7,117 nucleotides of DNA from Nitrospiraceae bacterium (GTDB lineage Bacteria; Nitrospirota; Nitrospiria; Nitrospirales; Nitrospiraceae), in contig JAICXS010000088.1 of NCBI GenBank assembly GCA_025934615.1, forward strand, positions 1 through 7,117, read 5' to 3'. Shown here piece after piece: positions 1 to 5,239 of the stretch; positions within the stretch are counted from its first letter, which is position 1, and each line of letters opens with the position of its first letter. The notes beneath the pieces were generated by a model, which was given only the letters and a program-made list of their open reading frames with translations, was not told the origin of the DNA and did not search any database. The translations under genes were made by a program, and so were the position numbers.

Positions 1-323
1 CAGATGCCGGCGACGGCAGCCGTGAACCCTCGAATCGACGGCAGCGGAGCCAGCCCCGCGACTTTTTTAAGGACGTAGATCCACGGGTGGGTCAAAAGGG
101 AAAAGAGCGGATGCACTTTGGTCCGATAGTGGTTGCTCCAGCGATCCGCCATGTTCTCGTAGACACGGGACAGGTCGGATTCGAACCACACATCGTACGT
201 CTGGAGCAAAATCGGCGGCACGCGGGTCGAGGCCTGATAACATGCACCGGCGGCAGCGACAGCCAATAGCACGACGATCAGCCAGTCACGCCACGACAGG
301 GCGTTATGGTTTCCAGAACGCAC
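1..323 (-). CDS. Polytopic membrane protein, possibly GT-C-type glycosyltransferase (N-terminal part, runs off window)
   Basis: The frame stays open from a GTG at 323-321 to the left edge, giving 107 complete codons. The start is chosen because AGAAGG lies 8 nt upstream; it places the first 20 nt inside the end of the HAD gene, so translation is probably coupled. Residues about 14-28 form a strongly hydrophobic helix (WLIVVLLAVAAAGACY), followed by a polar, probably extracytoplasmic stretch at 30-80 rich in acidic and aromatic residues (DVWFESD at 44-50, RTKVHPLF at 67-74). A second membrane segment seems to begin near residue 97. One helix followed by a large acidic first loop is the usual N-terminal plan of GT-C glycosyltransferases using lipid-linked sugars, which fits the UbiA and HAD neighbours. 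I do not recognise the exact family, and the C-terminal part is missing, so the enzymatic role is inference. Confidence 0.72.
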   Translation of the reverse strand, partial: MRSGNHNALSWRDWLIVVLLAVAAAGACYQASTRVPPILLQTYDVWFESDLSRVYENMADRWSNHYRTKVHPLFSLLTHPWIYVLKKVAGLAPLPSIRGFTAAVAGI

Positions 324-966
324 AGGGAAGACCTTCTCGTTCGGCTAACCGAAGCGCTTTCGATGTTCCATTCACCAACGTGCCTTGGTCCGCGAGTCGC
401 AAGAAGGGCATATCGGAGTGATGATCGGCATACGCAATGACCGTCGTGTCGGCATACTCGCGCTTCAATTGAAGTAGGCACCGCACTTTTTCCTCGCCAC
501 GGCGGTTCGGGCCGGCCAATTTGCCGGACAGATGACCATTGACCCACTCAGCCTGGGTACAAAGCACCTGATCGAACCCAAGCCGTCGCCCGATTTCATG
601 GACATAGAGATCCAAGCTTGCCGTGAGCAGCACTAACCGATCTCCCCGCTGTCGATAGTGCTCCAGCATGTCCAGCGCATCACGGCGTAAGCCATTGATC
701 ATGAGTCGCTCTACAAATCTCCGTGTCCAGCTTTCCACGGCGGGCTTCGATGCGCCGGCGAGGACCGCGTGGAGAAACCGCTGCTTCAACTCCGTATTAC
801 TCATTCGCCGCAGCGCAAACTTGAGGACGGCCCAGGGCAGAGGAAGGAGGCGGGTCAAGCGCCGAGGATGGCGCAGGAGGAAGCCGGCCAGATAGGCCAG
901 ATAACTATCGTGACGCGTGAGAGTACCGTCCAGATCGAAGATCACCACACAGCGTTGAGTTGACAT
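304..966 (-). CDS. HAD superfamily subfamily IB hydrolase (phosphatase)
   Basis: A 220-residue protein with all four HAD motifs: I, FDLDGT with nucleophile D11 and acid/base D13; II, LLTAS with T115; III, K160 in RGEEKVR; IV, YADHHSD with D181 and D185. The cap region between motifs I and II is helical and basic, as in HAD-IB proteins of the SerB-like group. The frame is open 13 codons further upstream, but the ATG at 966-964 is preferred: it overlaps the UbiA stop as TGATG and places motif I at residue 10, as is usual. There is no separate Shine-Dalgarno, so translation is likely coupled to the UbiA gene. HAD-IB phosphatases are often adjacent or fused to DPPR-synthase-like UbiA proteins. 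The likely role is removal of the 5-phosphate from polyprenyl-phosphoryl-5-phosphoribose, inferred from context; the substrate cannot be read from sequence. Confidence 0.9.
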   Translation of the reverse strand: MSTQRCVVIFDLDGTLTRHDSYLAYLAGFLLRHPRRLTRLLPLPWAVLKFALRRMSNTELKQRFLHAVLAGASKPAVESWTRRFVERLMINGLRRDALDMLEHYRQRGDRLVLLTASLDLYVHEIGRRLGFDQVLCTQAEWVNGHLSGKLAGPNRRGEEKVRCLLQLKREYADTTVIAYADHHSDMPFLRLADQGTLVNGTSKALRLAEREGLPCAFWKP

Positions 967-1883
967 CAGCCGATGTAGACAATGGCTGCGAAGGTGACGA
1001 CCCACGCGAGGATCGCCGTGCGCAAGGGTTGATCCTTAATCACCAATTGCGTCGGCGAGCCGCCCAAGTCTCTACGATGGATGAGGTAGAGATAGCGAAA
1101 GATGCCGAAGACGACAAAGCCCGCCGTAAGGTAAAGCTTGCTGGAATGAAAGCGCGCCATCGTCGTGTCGTCGAGCGTATACAGAATATAGGTAATCAAC
1201 GTCACTGGCGTGACGACCGCTGTCAGGATATCGACCAGTGGAATGGTGTACTGTTCGAGCACCGGACGATGGGCATTGGCGATGTGCTTCATCAGCAGTA
1301 ATTCGTGCCGCCGCTTGGCTAATCCTAAAAACAACGAGAGTAAGAAGGTCGCCATGATGAGCCAGGACGACGGTTCGACCTGAATGATTAGGCCGCCGGC
1401 AAACACGCGCAGGACGAATCCAACGGCGATCGTAAAGACATCAAGAATCACGATGTGTTTGAGCTTCAAACTATAGAGGATGTTCATTCCACCATAGGCT
1501 AGGACGACGGCGAGTACCGGCGGGAAAGCATGCACAAGTGCCATCGAGCACGCGGCCAAAAGGCAGGCCCAGGCGATGGCTATCCTCACCGGAAGGGCGC
1601 CGGAGGCGATCGGGCGTTCACGTTTAGCGGGATGAGTCCGGTCGAATTCACGGTCACGCACATCATTAAAAATATATACCGCGCTCGACATCGCGCTAAA
1701 CGCCAGAAACACCAACCCGACGAGGACGAGCTTGTCGGCCTGTTCGGCTTCTCCCGAAAAAAAGACTGGAGCGAACACAAAAACGTTTTTAATCCACTCA
1801 AGCGGCCTCATCGCGCGAACGATGAGCGTCATCTCTTTTGAAAGACCGGAGACGACTTCACCGGCCAAGACCATCGCTTTCAT
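966..1883 (-). CDS. UbiA family prenyltransferase, probable decaprenyl-phosphate phosphoribosyltransferase (DPPR synthase-like)
   Basis: A 305-residue integral membrane protein with roughly nine hydrophobic segments. The first Asp-rich motif of the UbiA superfamily, NDxxDxxxD, is at 73-81 (NDVRDREFD) and is followed by RPIASG at 90-95. The N-terminal signature RPLEWIKNVFVFAP, the segment GFVLRVFAGG and the late FGIFRYLYLI match the DPPR-synthase branch (Rv3806c-like), which transfers phosphoribose from PRPP to polyprenyl phosphate, rather than the quinone or heme branches. The conserved domain starts near residue 22, so M18 (position 1832, preceded by AAAAGAG) is an alternative start; the first ATG has AGGTC 5 nt upstream. 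It is the first gene of a three-gene operon with a HAD phosphatase and a membrane protein, consistent with making lipid-linked pentose for envelope polysaccharide. The family call is firm; the exact substrate is inferred. Confidence 0.9.
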   Translation of the reverse strand: MKAMVLAGEVVSGLSKEMTLIVRAMRPLEWIKNVFVFAPVFFSGEAEQADKLVLVGLVFLAFSAMSSAVYIFNDVRDREFDRTHPAKRERPIASGALPVRIAIAWACLLAACSMALVHAFPPVLAVVLAYGGMNILYSLKLKHIVILDVFTIAVGFVLRVFAGGLIIQVEPSSWLIMATFLLSLFLGLAKRRHELLLMKHIANAHRPVLEQYTIPLVDILTAVVTPVTLITYILYTLDDTTMARFHSSKLYLTAGFVVFGIFRYLYLIHRRDLGGSPTQLVIKDQPLRTAILAWVVTFAAIVYIG

Positions 1884-2160
1884 ATCGACCTAGACGTCCT
1901 CTCTAATTTCCGTGATACTCCTCTGTCAGCATGGCTTTGAGATGATGCGGAGAAAGCGGATCACCAGCGGCGCACAGGACTACACAGCAATCGCTCTTTT
2001 ATTTAAGCGAAACATGCCAAGAAGAATATCCGAAGAAGTCCGCGCGATGTGTAGGAAGAAACCTTTCCTTAGTGGCCAGATTTGTCGCCTTGTCTTGACA
2101 TATTTGACAATGATGCTCGTCTTGACACGTTAGGAAGAGGGTTGTTATGGTGTCGCCCGT
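1884..2160. other. Divergent intergenic region between ubiA-type gene and tRNA-Phe
   Basis: These 277 bases separate the leftward UbiA operon from the rightward tRNA and must hold the start signals for both. The tRNA promoter is recognisable at its right end. On the minus strand I see AT-rich stretches (around 1995-2010) but no pair of -35 and -10 boxes with good spacing for the UbiA operon. Short open frames here have no ribosome binding site and resemble no protein family I know. Confidence 0.5.
2122..2151 (+). promoter_or_regulatory. Sigma70-type promoter of tRNA-Phe
   Basis: A perfect TTGACA -35 box at 2122-2127 is followed after 18 nt by TATGGT (2146-2151; four of six matches to TATAAT). 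With a 17-nt spacer the -10 would read TTATGG. Transcription would begin near 2158, only a few nucleotides before the mature tRNA 5' end. Two further TTGACA hexamers (2095-2100 and 2104-2109) lie just upstream without matching -10 boxes. Confidence 0.65.
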
Positions 2161-2236
2161 GCCGAGGTAGCTCAGTTGGCAGAGCACAGCCCTGAAAAGG
2201 CTGGTGTCGACAGTTCGATTCTGTCCCTCGGCACCA
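2161..2236 (+). tRNA. tRNA-Phe (anticodon GAA)
   Basis: A complete 76-nt cloverleaf. Acceptor stem GCCGAGG (2161-2167) pairs with CCTCGGC (2226-2232). The D stem is GCTC/GAGC with loop AGTTGGCA. Anticodon stem CAGCC/GGCTG encloses loop CTGAAAA, putting GAA at 34-36 (2194-2196). The variable loop is GTGTC, and T stem GACAG/CTGTC encloses TTCGATT. The discriminator A and CCA are encoded at 2233-2236. All stems are fully paired, so the gene looks functional. It is transcribed toward the end of the oxidoreductase operon (convergent). No clear rho-independent terminator follows it. Confidence 0.98.
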
Positions 2237-2352
2237 TTTGCTACCTACCGCATTGATCAACTTCTCGTTTCCCTCCAAGCGAAAGGTGCTGTCAGGTACC
2301 AAAGCGAAGCGTGCTCGTGCAGCCGCACATGTACGGACTAAGGCTACACACG

Positions 2353-2778
2353 CTCGATGCGATGAATTTGACATCAGCGACGTGCAGGCTTGTATTGACT
2401 TCTCACGAGAAATAATTACGAAGGAACTTGGCGGTTAGGCTGCCTTCCACAAAACAGGACCAGCGAAAGCTGGAATATTCGGCTAGACTGCGGCTTCAAC
2501 CAGGAGGGCCGCCAAAGACGAATGCGGCTGCTGCGAGCCGACTTTGAGTGAACCAATGGAATACGGTCAGCATGCTCTTCACATCCCTGATCGGCGCCGG
2601 AAACGAATCTCGACTTCTTTCATCCAGTAAACAGCGATGGGCTCCCCTGGCGGCTCTGGTTGTTTAATATCGCTTTTGAATCATCCAACGCAGTTGTGCT
2701 CGTTTACTCCATTCTTCTGAAAGCTTCCATGTGGCGTGGAATGCTGAAGTGCTCCACGACTTTGTCGCTCTAGGCCAT
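2353..2778 (-). pseudogene. iscU: Decayed IscU/NifU-type Fe-S cluster scaffold gene
   Basis: An AAAGGAG site (2787-2793) and an ATG at 2778-2776 follow the stop of beta subunit 2 by about 20 nt. The frame reads M-A-stop-SDKVVEHFSIPR, closely matching the IscU N-terminus MAYSDKV..HY.NPRN, with the Tyr-3 codon now TAG. One lost base near 2727 shifts to GSFQKN...CVG, matching VGSF/KL...VG of the family (to about 2684). Beyond that the match is weaker but stays in order: GDV-K-like (about 2590), RLAAAAFVFGG for the R..DAKFKTFGCG region (about 2535-2508), SRSLA for SSSLA (about 2495), VEGSLTAK for VDEALTIK (about 2450), and VKF..SSV for VKIHCSV (about 2372). After the VG point all landmarks are displaced by a near-constant 76-88 nt, implying one insertion. 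The N-terminal identity is strong; the distal end is approximate. No functional protein can be made. Confidence 0.75.
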
Positions 2779-2786
2779 GAATCATT

Positions 2787-2793
2787 CTCCTTT
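2787..2793 (-). promoter_or_regulatory. Relic ribosome binding site of the iscU-like pseudogene
   Basis: AAAGGAG on the minus strand lies 8 nt before the pseudogene ATG and 4 nt after the stop codon of beta subunit 2. It shows that the dead gene was once the next translated gene of the operon. Confidence 0.7.
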
Positions 2794-2797
2794 CGAG

Positions 2798-3688
2798 TTA
2801 TGCTGACGTCACACCCACCGTCGGCTTGGGCAGGTATTCCTTGTATCCGTACCGATCGGCCAAGTATTCCTTGGCATCATCGCTCACGTACTCGGTGAAC
2901 CTGTACCGATCGTCCTCGACAGTTTTGGCGTCTTCCATGACCTTGTCGGTCGGAATCGCATATTCGATATTGCAGGACGTATACGCTTGAATATAGGTCG
3001 GACCGACTTCGCGGGCGATCAGCACGGCCTTCTTGATCACGCTTTCAACACGGCGCGGATTATTCGGCACGACCGTCGCGACATAGGCGCAGCCGGCGAT
3101 CTTCGCCATGCCGACCATGTCCATCTTGTCGAACTTCTTTCCCAGGGGCGCCATCTTGAGCACCGCTCCTCGCGTGGTCATGCCGCTTTCCTGTCCGCCC
3201 GTATTGCCGTACACCTCATTGTCCAACATGATCGTCGTGAACTTTTCCTTGCGGAACCAGGAATGCAGCGTGCACGAAAATCCAATATCCGCCATGCCGC
3301 CATCGCCCGCAATGACAACCACGTCTTTCGGTTTATCGCCGAATCGCAGACGCAGCCCGCGCGACAATCCACTAGCCACACCGTTCTGATCGCCGTAGTT
3401 CCCATAAACAAAGGGAATCGCCGCTTGTGAAATGGCCAGGCGGCCACAGCCGGCCGTCCCGACGGTAATGGTGTCTTCCGGATTGGGGAAGGCAATGATC
3501 GCCAGCCGGATAAACAAGGTCATGGCACAGCCGGCGCACATGGGATGCTCCTCGAGGATTTCCTTGAAGGTGCCCATTTGCGACACCGTCGTCCTTTTTC
3601 CGAACGGGCCATGTTCGACCATGTCCTTATATTCCTTTGGCATGAACTGGTCGAGTCCAGGTGTAAATTTCACATAATCAAGACTCAT
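2798..3688 (-). CDS. porB: 2-oxoacid (pyruvate/2-oxoglutarate):ferredoxin oxidoreductase, beta subunit (second paralogue)
   Basis: A 296-residue thiamine-diphosphate-binding beta subunit. The TPP motif starts at GDG 128-130 (AGDGGMADIG) and continues to DNE 156-158 and NTGGQ 162-166. Cys 51, 54 (CAGC), 81 (AGCGRL) and 239 (YTSCNIE) match the four ligands of the [4Fe-4S] cluster in PorB-type proteins. The ATG is preceded by AGGGAG at suitable spacing. It is clearly a paralogue of beta subunit 1 but differs around the cluster and the presumed active site (CGRLAI against CTSLVF; YGNYGDQNG against LFGNQNA) and lacks its Lys-rich C-terminal tail. An 86-nt gap separates it from the microprotein gene upstream. 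It may give the complex a different 2-oxoacid preference or belong to a second complex; sequence alone cannot decide between pyruvate and 2-oxoglutarate. Confidence 0.93.
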   Translation of the reverse strand: MSLDYVKFTPGLDQFMPKEYKDMVEHGPFGKRTTVSQMGTFKEILEEHPMCAGCAMTLFIRLAIIAFPNPEDTITVGTAGCGRLAISQAAIPFVYGNYGDQNGVASGLSRGLRLRFGDKPKDVVVIAGDGGMADIGFSCTLHSWFRKEKFTTIMLDNEVYGNTGGQESGMTTRGAVLKMAPLGKKFDKMDMVGMAKIAGCAYVATVVPNNPRRVESVIKKAVLIAREVGPTYIQAYTSCNIEYAIPTDKVMEDAKTVEDDRYRFTEYVSDDAKEYLADRYGYKEYLPKPTVGVTSA

Positions 3689-3774
3689 GCGGGCATCTCC
3701 CTATTTGTCGGCAACACGTTACAACACATTGTTCTATCTAAAGCGAATTCAACATTCCGGCCCGGCTCCTGTTC

Positions 3775-3873
3775 TTATCGTGACAGCATATACGTCAGGA
3801 AAATCGCTCCCGACACGGCCATCAGAAAGAAGCCAACCGAAAGCTCCGGCGCCAAGTCGCGCAAAAAGTTCAT
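3775..3873 (-). CDS. Small single-span membrane protein (32 aa), unknown function
   Basis: An ATG at 3873-3871 is preceded by a near-perfect Shine-Dalgarno GGGAGG (3879-3884) with 5-nt spacing and runs 32 codons to TAA. The product starts MNFLRDLAPELSVGF. One hydrophobic helix spans about residues 13-29 (GFFLMAVSGAIFLTYM), and the protein ends SR. Short charged ends with one helix are typical of small membrane proteins that accompany larger complexes. It begins 24 nt after the stop of the Fe-S carrier gene and is followed 86 nt later by beta subunit 2, so it is almost certainly co-transcribed with them. I know no family for it. Function is unknown; anchoring or modulation of the oxidoreductase is a guess from position. 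The strong ribosome binding site is the main reason to believe it is translated. Confidence 0.7.
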   Translation of the reverse strand: MNFLRDLAPELSVGFFLMAVSGAIFLTYMLSR

Positions 3874-3878
3874 CTCGA

Positions 3879-3884
3879 CCTCCC
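3879..3884 (-). promoter_or_regulatory. Shine-Dalgarno site for the 32-aa membrane protein
   Basis: GGGAGG on the minus strand, 5 nt before the ATG at 3873. It is one of the strongest ribosome binding sites in the operon and supports translation of an ORF too short for most gene finders. Confidence 0.7.
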
Positions 3885-3897
3885 TCGGCGTAAAACC

Positions 3898-4218
3898 TTA
3901 CGCGCTAAACGAACTGCCGCAGCCACACGTGGTTTTCGCCTGCGGATTCTTTATCGCAAACCCTGAGCCCTGGATACTCTCCACATAATCGATTTCGGTG
4001 CCGGTCAACAGCGGCGCACTTTGCGAATCCATGATGACCTTCACGTCTCCTTTTTCGATAAGGGTATCGTCCTCGCTCATCTTGGATTCAAAGGACATTC
4101 CATATTGGTACCCATGGCATCCGCCGCCCTTGACGAACACCCGCAGGCCGATGGTGTCCGGCTCTTCCTGCATCAACTCTCGAATCTTCCCTTCAGCCGT
4201 CGATGTTATTGTCAGCAT
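3898..4218 (-). CDS. erpA: A-type iron-sulfur cluster carrier (ErpA/IscA/HesB family)
   Basis: A 106-residue protein of the usual length for A-type carriers. The three conserved cluster-binding cysteines are present: C34 in KGGGCHGYQYG, and C98 and C100 in TCGCGSSF. The C-terminal TTCGCGSSFSA is closer to ErpA than to IscA. The usual Ser after the first Cys is replaced by His (CHG). The ATG has AAGGGA about 10 nt upstream. The gene sits 30 nt after beta subunit 1 and 24 nt before the microprotein, within one transcription unit. A-type proteins accept Fe-S clusters from a scaffold such as IscU and pass them to apo-enzymes. Here the likely clients are the [4Fe-4S] beta subunits encoded around it and the ferredoxin-like subunits of the complex. 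That client assignment is inferred from operon position. Confidence 0.93.
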   Translation of the reverse strand: MLTITSTAEGKIRELMQEEPDTIGLRVFVKGGGCHGYQYGMSFESKMSEDDTLIEKGDVKVIMDSQSAPLLTGTEIDYVESIQGSGFAIKNPQAKTTCGCGSSFSA

Positions 4219-4248
4219 CCGTTCTTTCCCTTCTGTTCTTTCTTCGTT

Positions 4249-5154
4249 CTAAGCTTCCTGGGCCACCAAGTGCTTGGCGGCCTCTTTCTTATCTTTATTC
4301 TTGGCGGCGAGTTCGGCCAGCAGTTGCTTGGCGGGCTCGCTGACGTACTCTTTAAATGCGAATCGGGCCGTCGGCTTTTCGGAATCACGCATTTCTTGCA
4401 GCCCCTCCATGCTGTCCTTTCCGATCTCGAGAATGCACGGGGTGTATAGCTGCAGATACGTCGGACCGATCTCTCGCGCGATCAGAACCGCATTTCGAAT
4501 GACTTTCTCAACCAGCGAGGGTTTGCTCACCGTGCAATTCACGACGTAGTGGCAGCCGGATTCGCGGGCAATTTCAGGAAGGCGGACCTTATCGAAGCTC
4601 TTTCCCATCGGAGCCATTTTGGCCACGAAGCCTTTTTGCATCAGTCCGCTCTCTTGGCCTCCGGTATTGGCATACAGCTCATTGTCAAAGCAGATCGTCG
4701 TGAATTTCTCCTGGCGAAACCAGGCTTGCAACGTCATGTCGAGTCCGATGTCTACCGTCGCGCCGTCCCCCGCCAGCACCACCACATCTTTGATGCGGCC
4801 CGGGAAGCGAACCGACAGCGCCCGCTTCAAGCCCGACGCCACCGCGTTCTGGTTGCCGAACAGCGAATGAATGTTGTGCAGGGCGACATGCGGGAAGACC
4901 AGGCTGGTGCAGCCGGTAGAGCCGACCATGACCGTGTCCTCAGGATTGGGCAGCGAGGCTAAGATGTATCGGAACGCCATGGACTCCGGGCATCCGGCGC
5001 AAAGTGAATGTTCTTCGATTAATTCCTTACTGGTTCCAATGTCTTTCCATCCTCGGTTCTCCTGGCCATACGTGGCCTTACTGACCAAGTCTTGATATTC
5101 AATCGGCATGATATCGAAGAATTCCGGCGCAATCTGAATGCGTTCCTTACTCAT
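4249..5154 (-). CDS. porB: 2-oxoacid (pyruvate/2-oxoglutarate):ferredoxin oxidoreductase, beta subunit (first paralogue)
   Basis: A 301-residue beta subunit with the TPP-binding motif at GDG 129-131 (AGDGATVDIG), DNE 157-159 and NTGGQ 163-167, and the [4Fe-4S] ligands C52, C55 (CAGC), C82 (STGCTSL) and C240 (YTPCILE). The frame opens with GTG-ATG-AGT. The ATG at 5154 is chosen because the purine run AAGGGGGA abuts the GTG, leaving no spacing for it. The protein ends in a charged, Lys/Glu-rich tail (about 280-301) absent from the second paralogue. It follows the alpha subunit after 85 nt and is the canonical partner for it: together they bind TPP, decarboxylate the 2-oxoacid and pass electrons to ferredoxin, or run in reverse in the reductive TCA cycle. 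Whether pyruvate or 2-oxoglutarate is used is unresolved. Confidence 0.95.
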   Translation of the reverse strand: MSKERIQIAPEFFDIMPIEYQDLVSKATYGQENRGWKDIGTSKELIEEHSLCAGCPESMAFRYILASLPNPEDTVMVGSTGCTSLVFPHVALHNIHSLFGNQNAVASGLKRALSVRFPGRIKDVVVLAGDGATVDIGLDMTLQAWFRQEKFTTICFDNELYANTGGQESGLMQKGFVAKMAPMGKSFDKVRLPEIARESGCHYVVNCTVSKPSLVEKVIRNAVLIAREIGPTYLQLYTPCILEIGKDSMEGLQEMRDSEKPTARFAFKEYVSEPAKQLLAELAAKNKDKKEAAKHLVAQEA

Positions 5155-5166
5155 CACTCCCCCTTA

Positions 5167-5178
5167 CAGCCTAGGCTG
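5167..5178. repeat. 12-bp perfect palindrome between alpha and beta genes
   Basis: CAGCCTAGGCTG is a perfect inverted repeat centred on CTAG, 12 nt upstream of the beta-1 start codon. A related 10-bp palindrome, AACCTAGGTT, lies in the leader of the alpha gene. With no loop it is better suited to a dimeric protein than to an RNA hairpin. The role is unknown. Confidence 0.35.
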
Positions 5179-5239
5179 ACTGTCATGAAAGTTTCTGTGT
5201 AATTGACGTCGTCGTCTCCTGATCGGCGTGTACCTGTCA

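Noticed and set aside
1995..2015. Sigma54-type promoter (TTGGCATG...GC on the minus strand) for the UbiA operon
   Set aside because: The distance between the GG and GC elements is two bases too short for a sigma54 promoter, and the -12 element is poor.
2069..2374. Minus-strand open frame of 101 codons containing CRGTESNCRHQPFQG
   Set aside because: This peptide is the antisense translation of the tRNA-Phe gene, a well-known false protein in databases. The frame covers the tRNA and its promoter.
2238..2438. Plus-strand open frame of 66 codons just after the tRNA
   Set aside because: It starts with TTG without a ribosome binding site, has no recognisable motif, and lies antisense to the distal part of the iscU-like relic.
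2161..2797. Possible integration site or genomic island at the tRNA 3' end
   Set aside because: No integrase gene and no second copy of the tRNA 3' end were found in the window. An 8-base match (CCCTCGGC) near 3883 falls in the ribosome binding region of the microprotein and looks like chance.
4549..4962. Long plus-strand open frames opposite the beta subunit genes
   Set aside because: They are antisense shadows of conserved coding sequence and have no ribosome binding sites or domain features.
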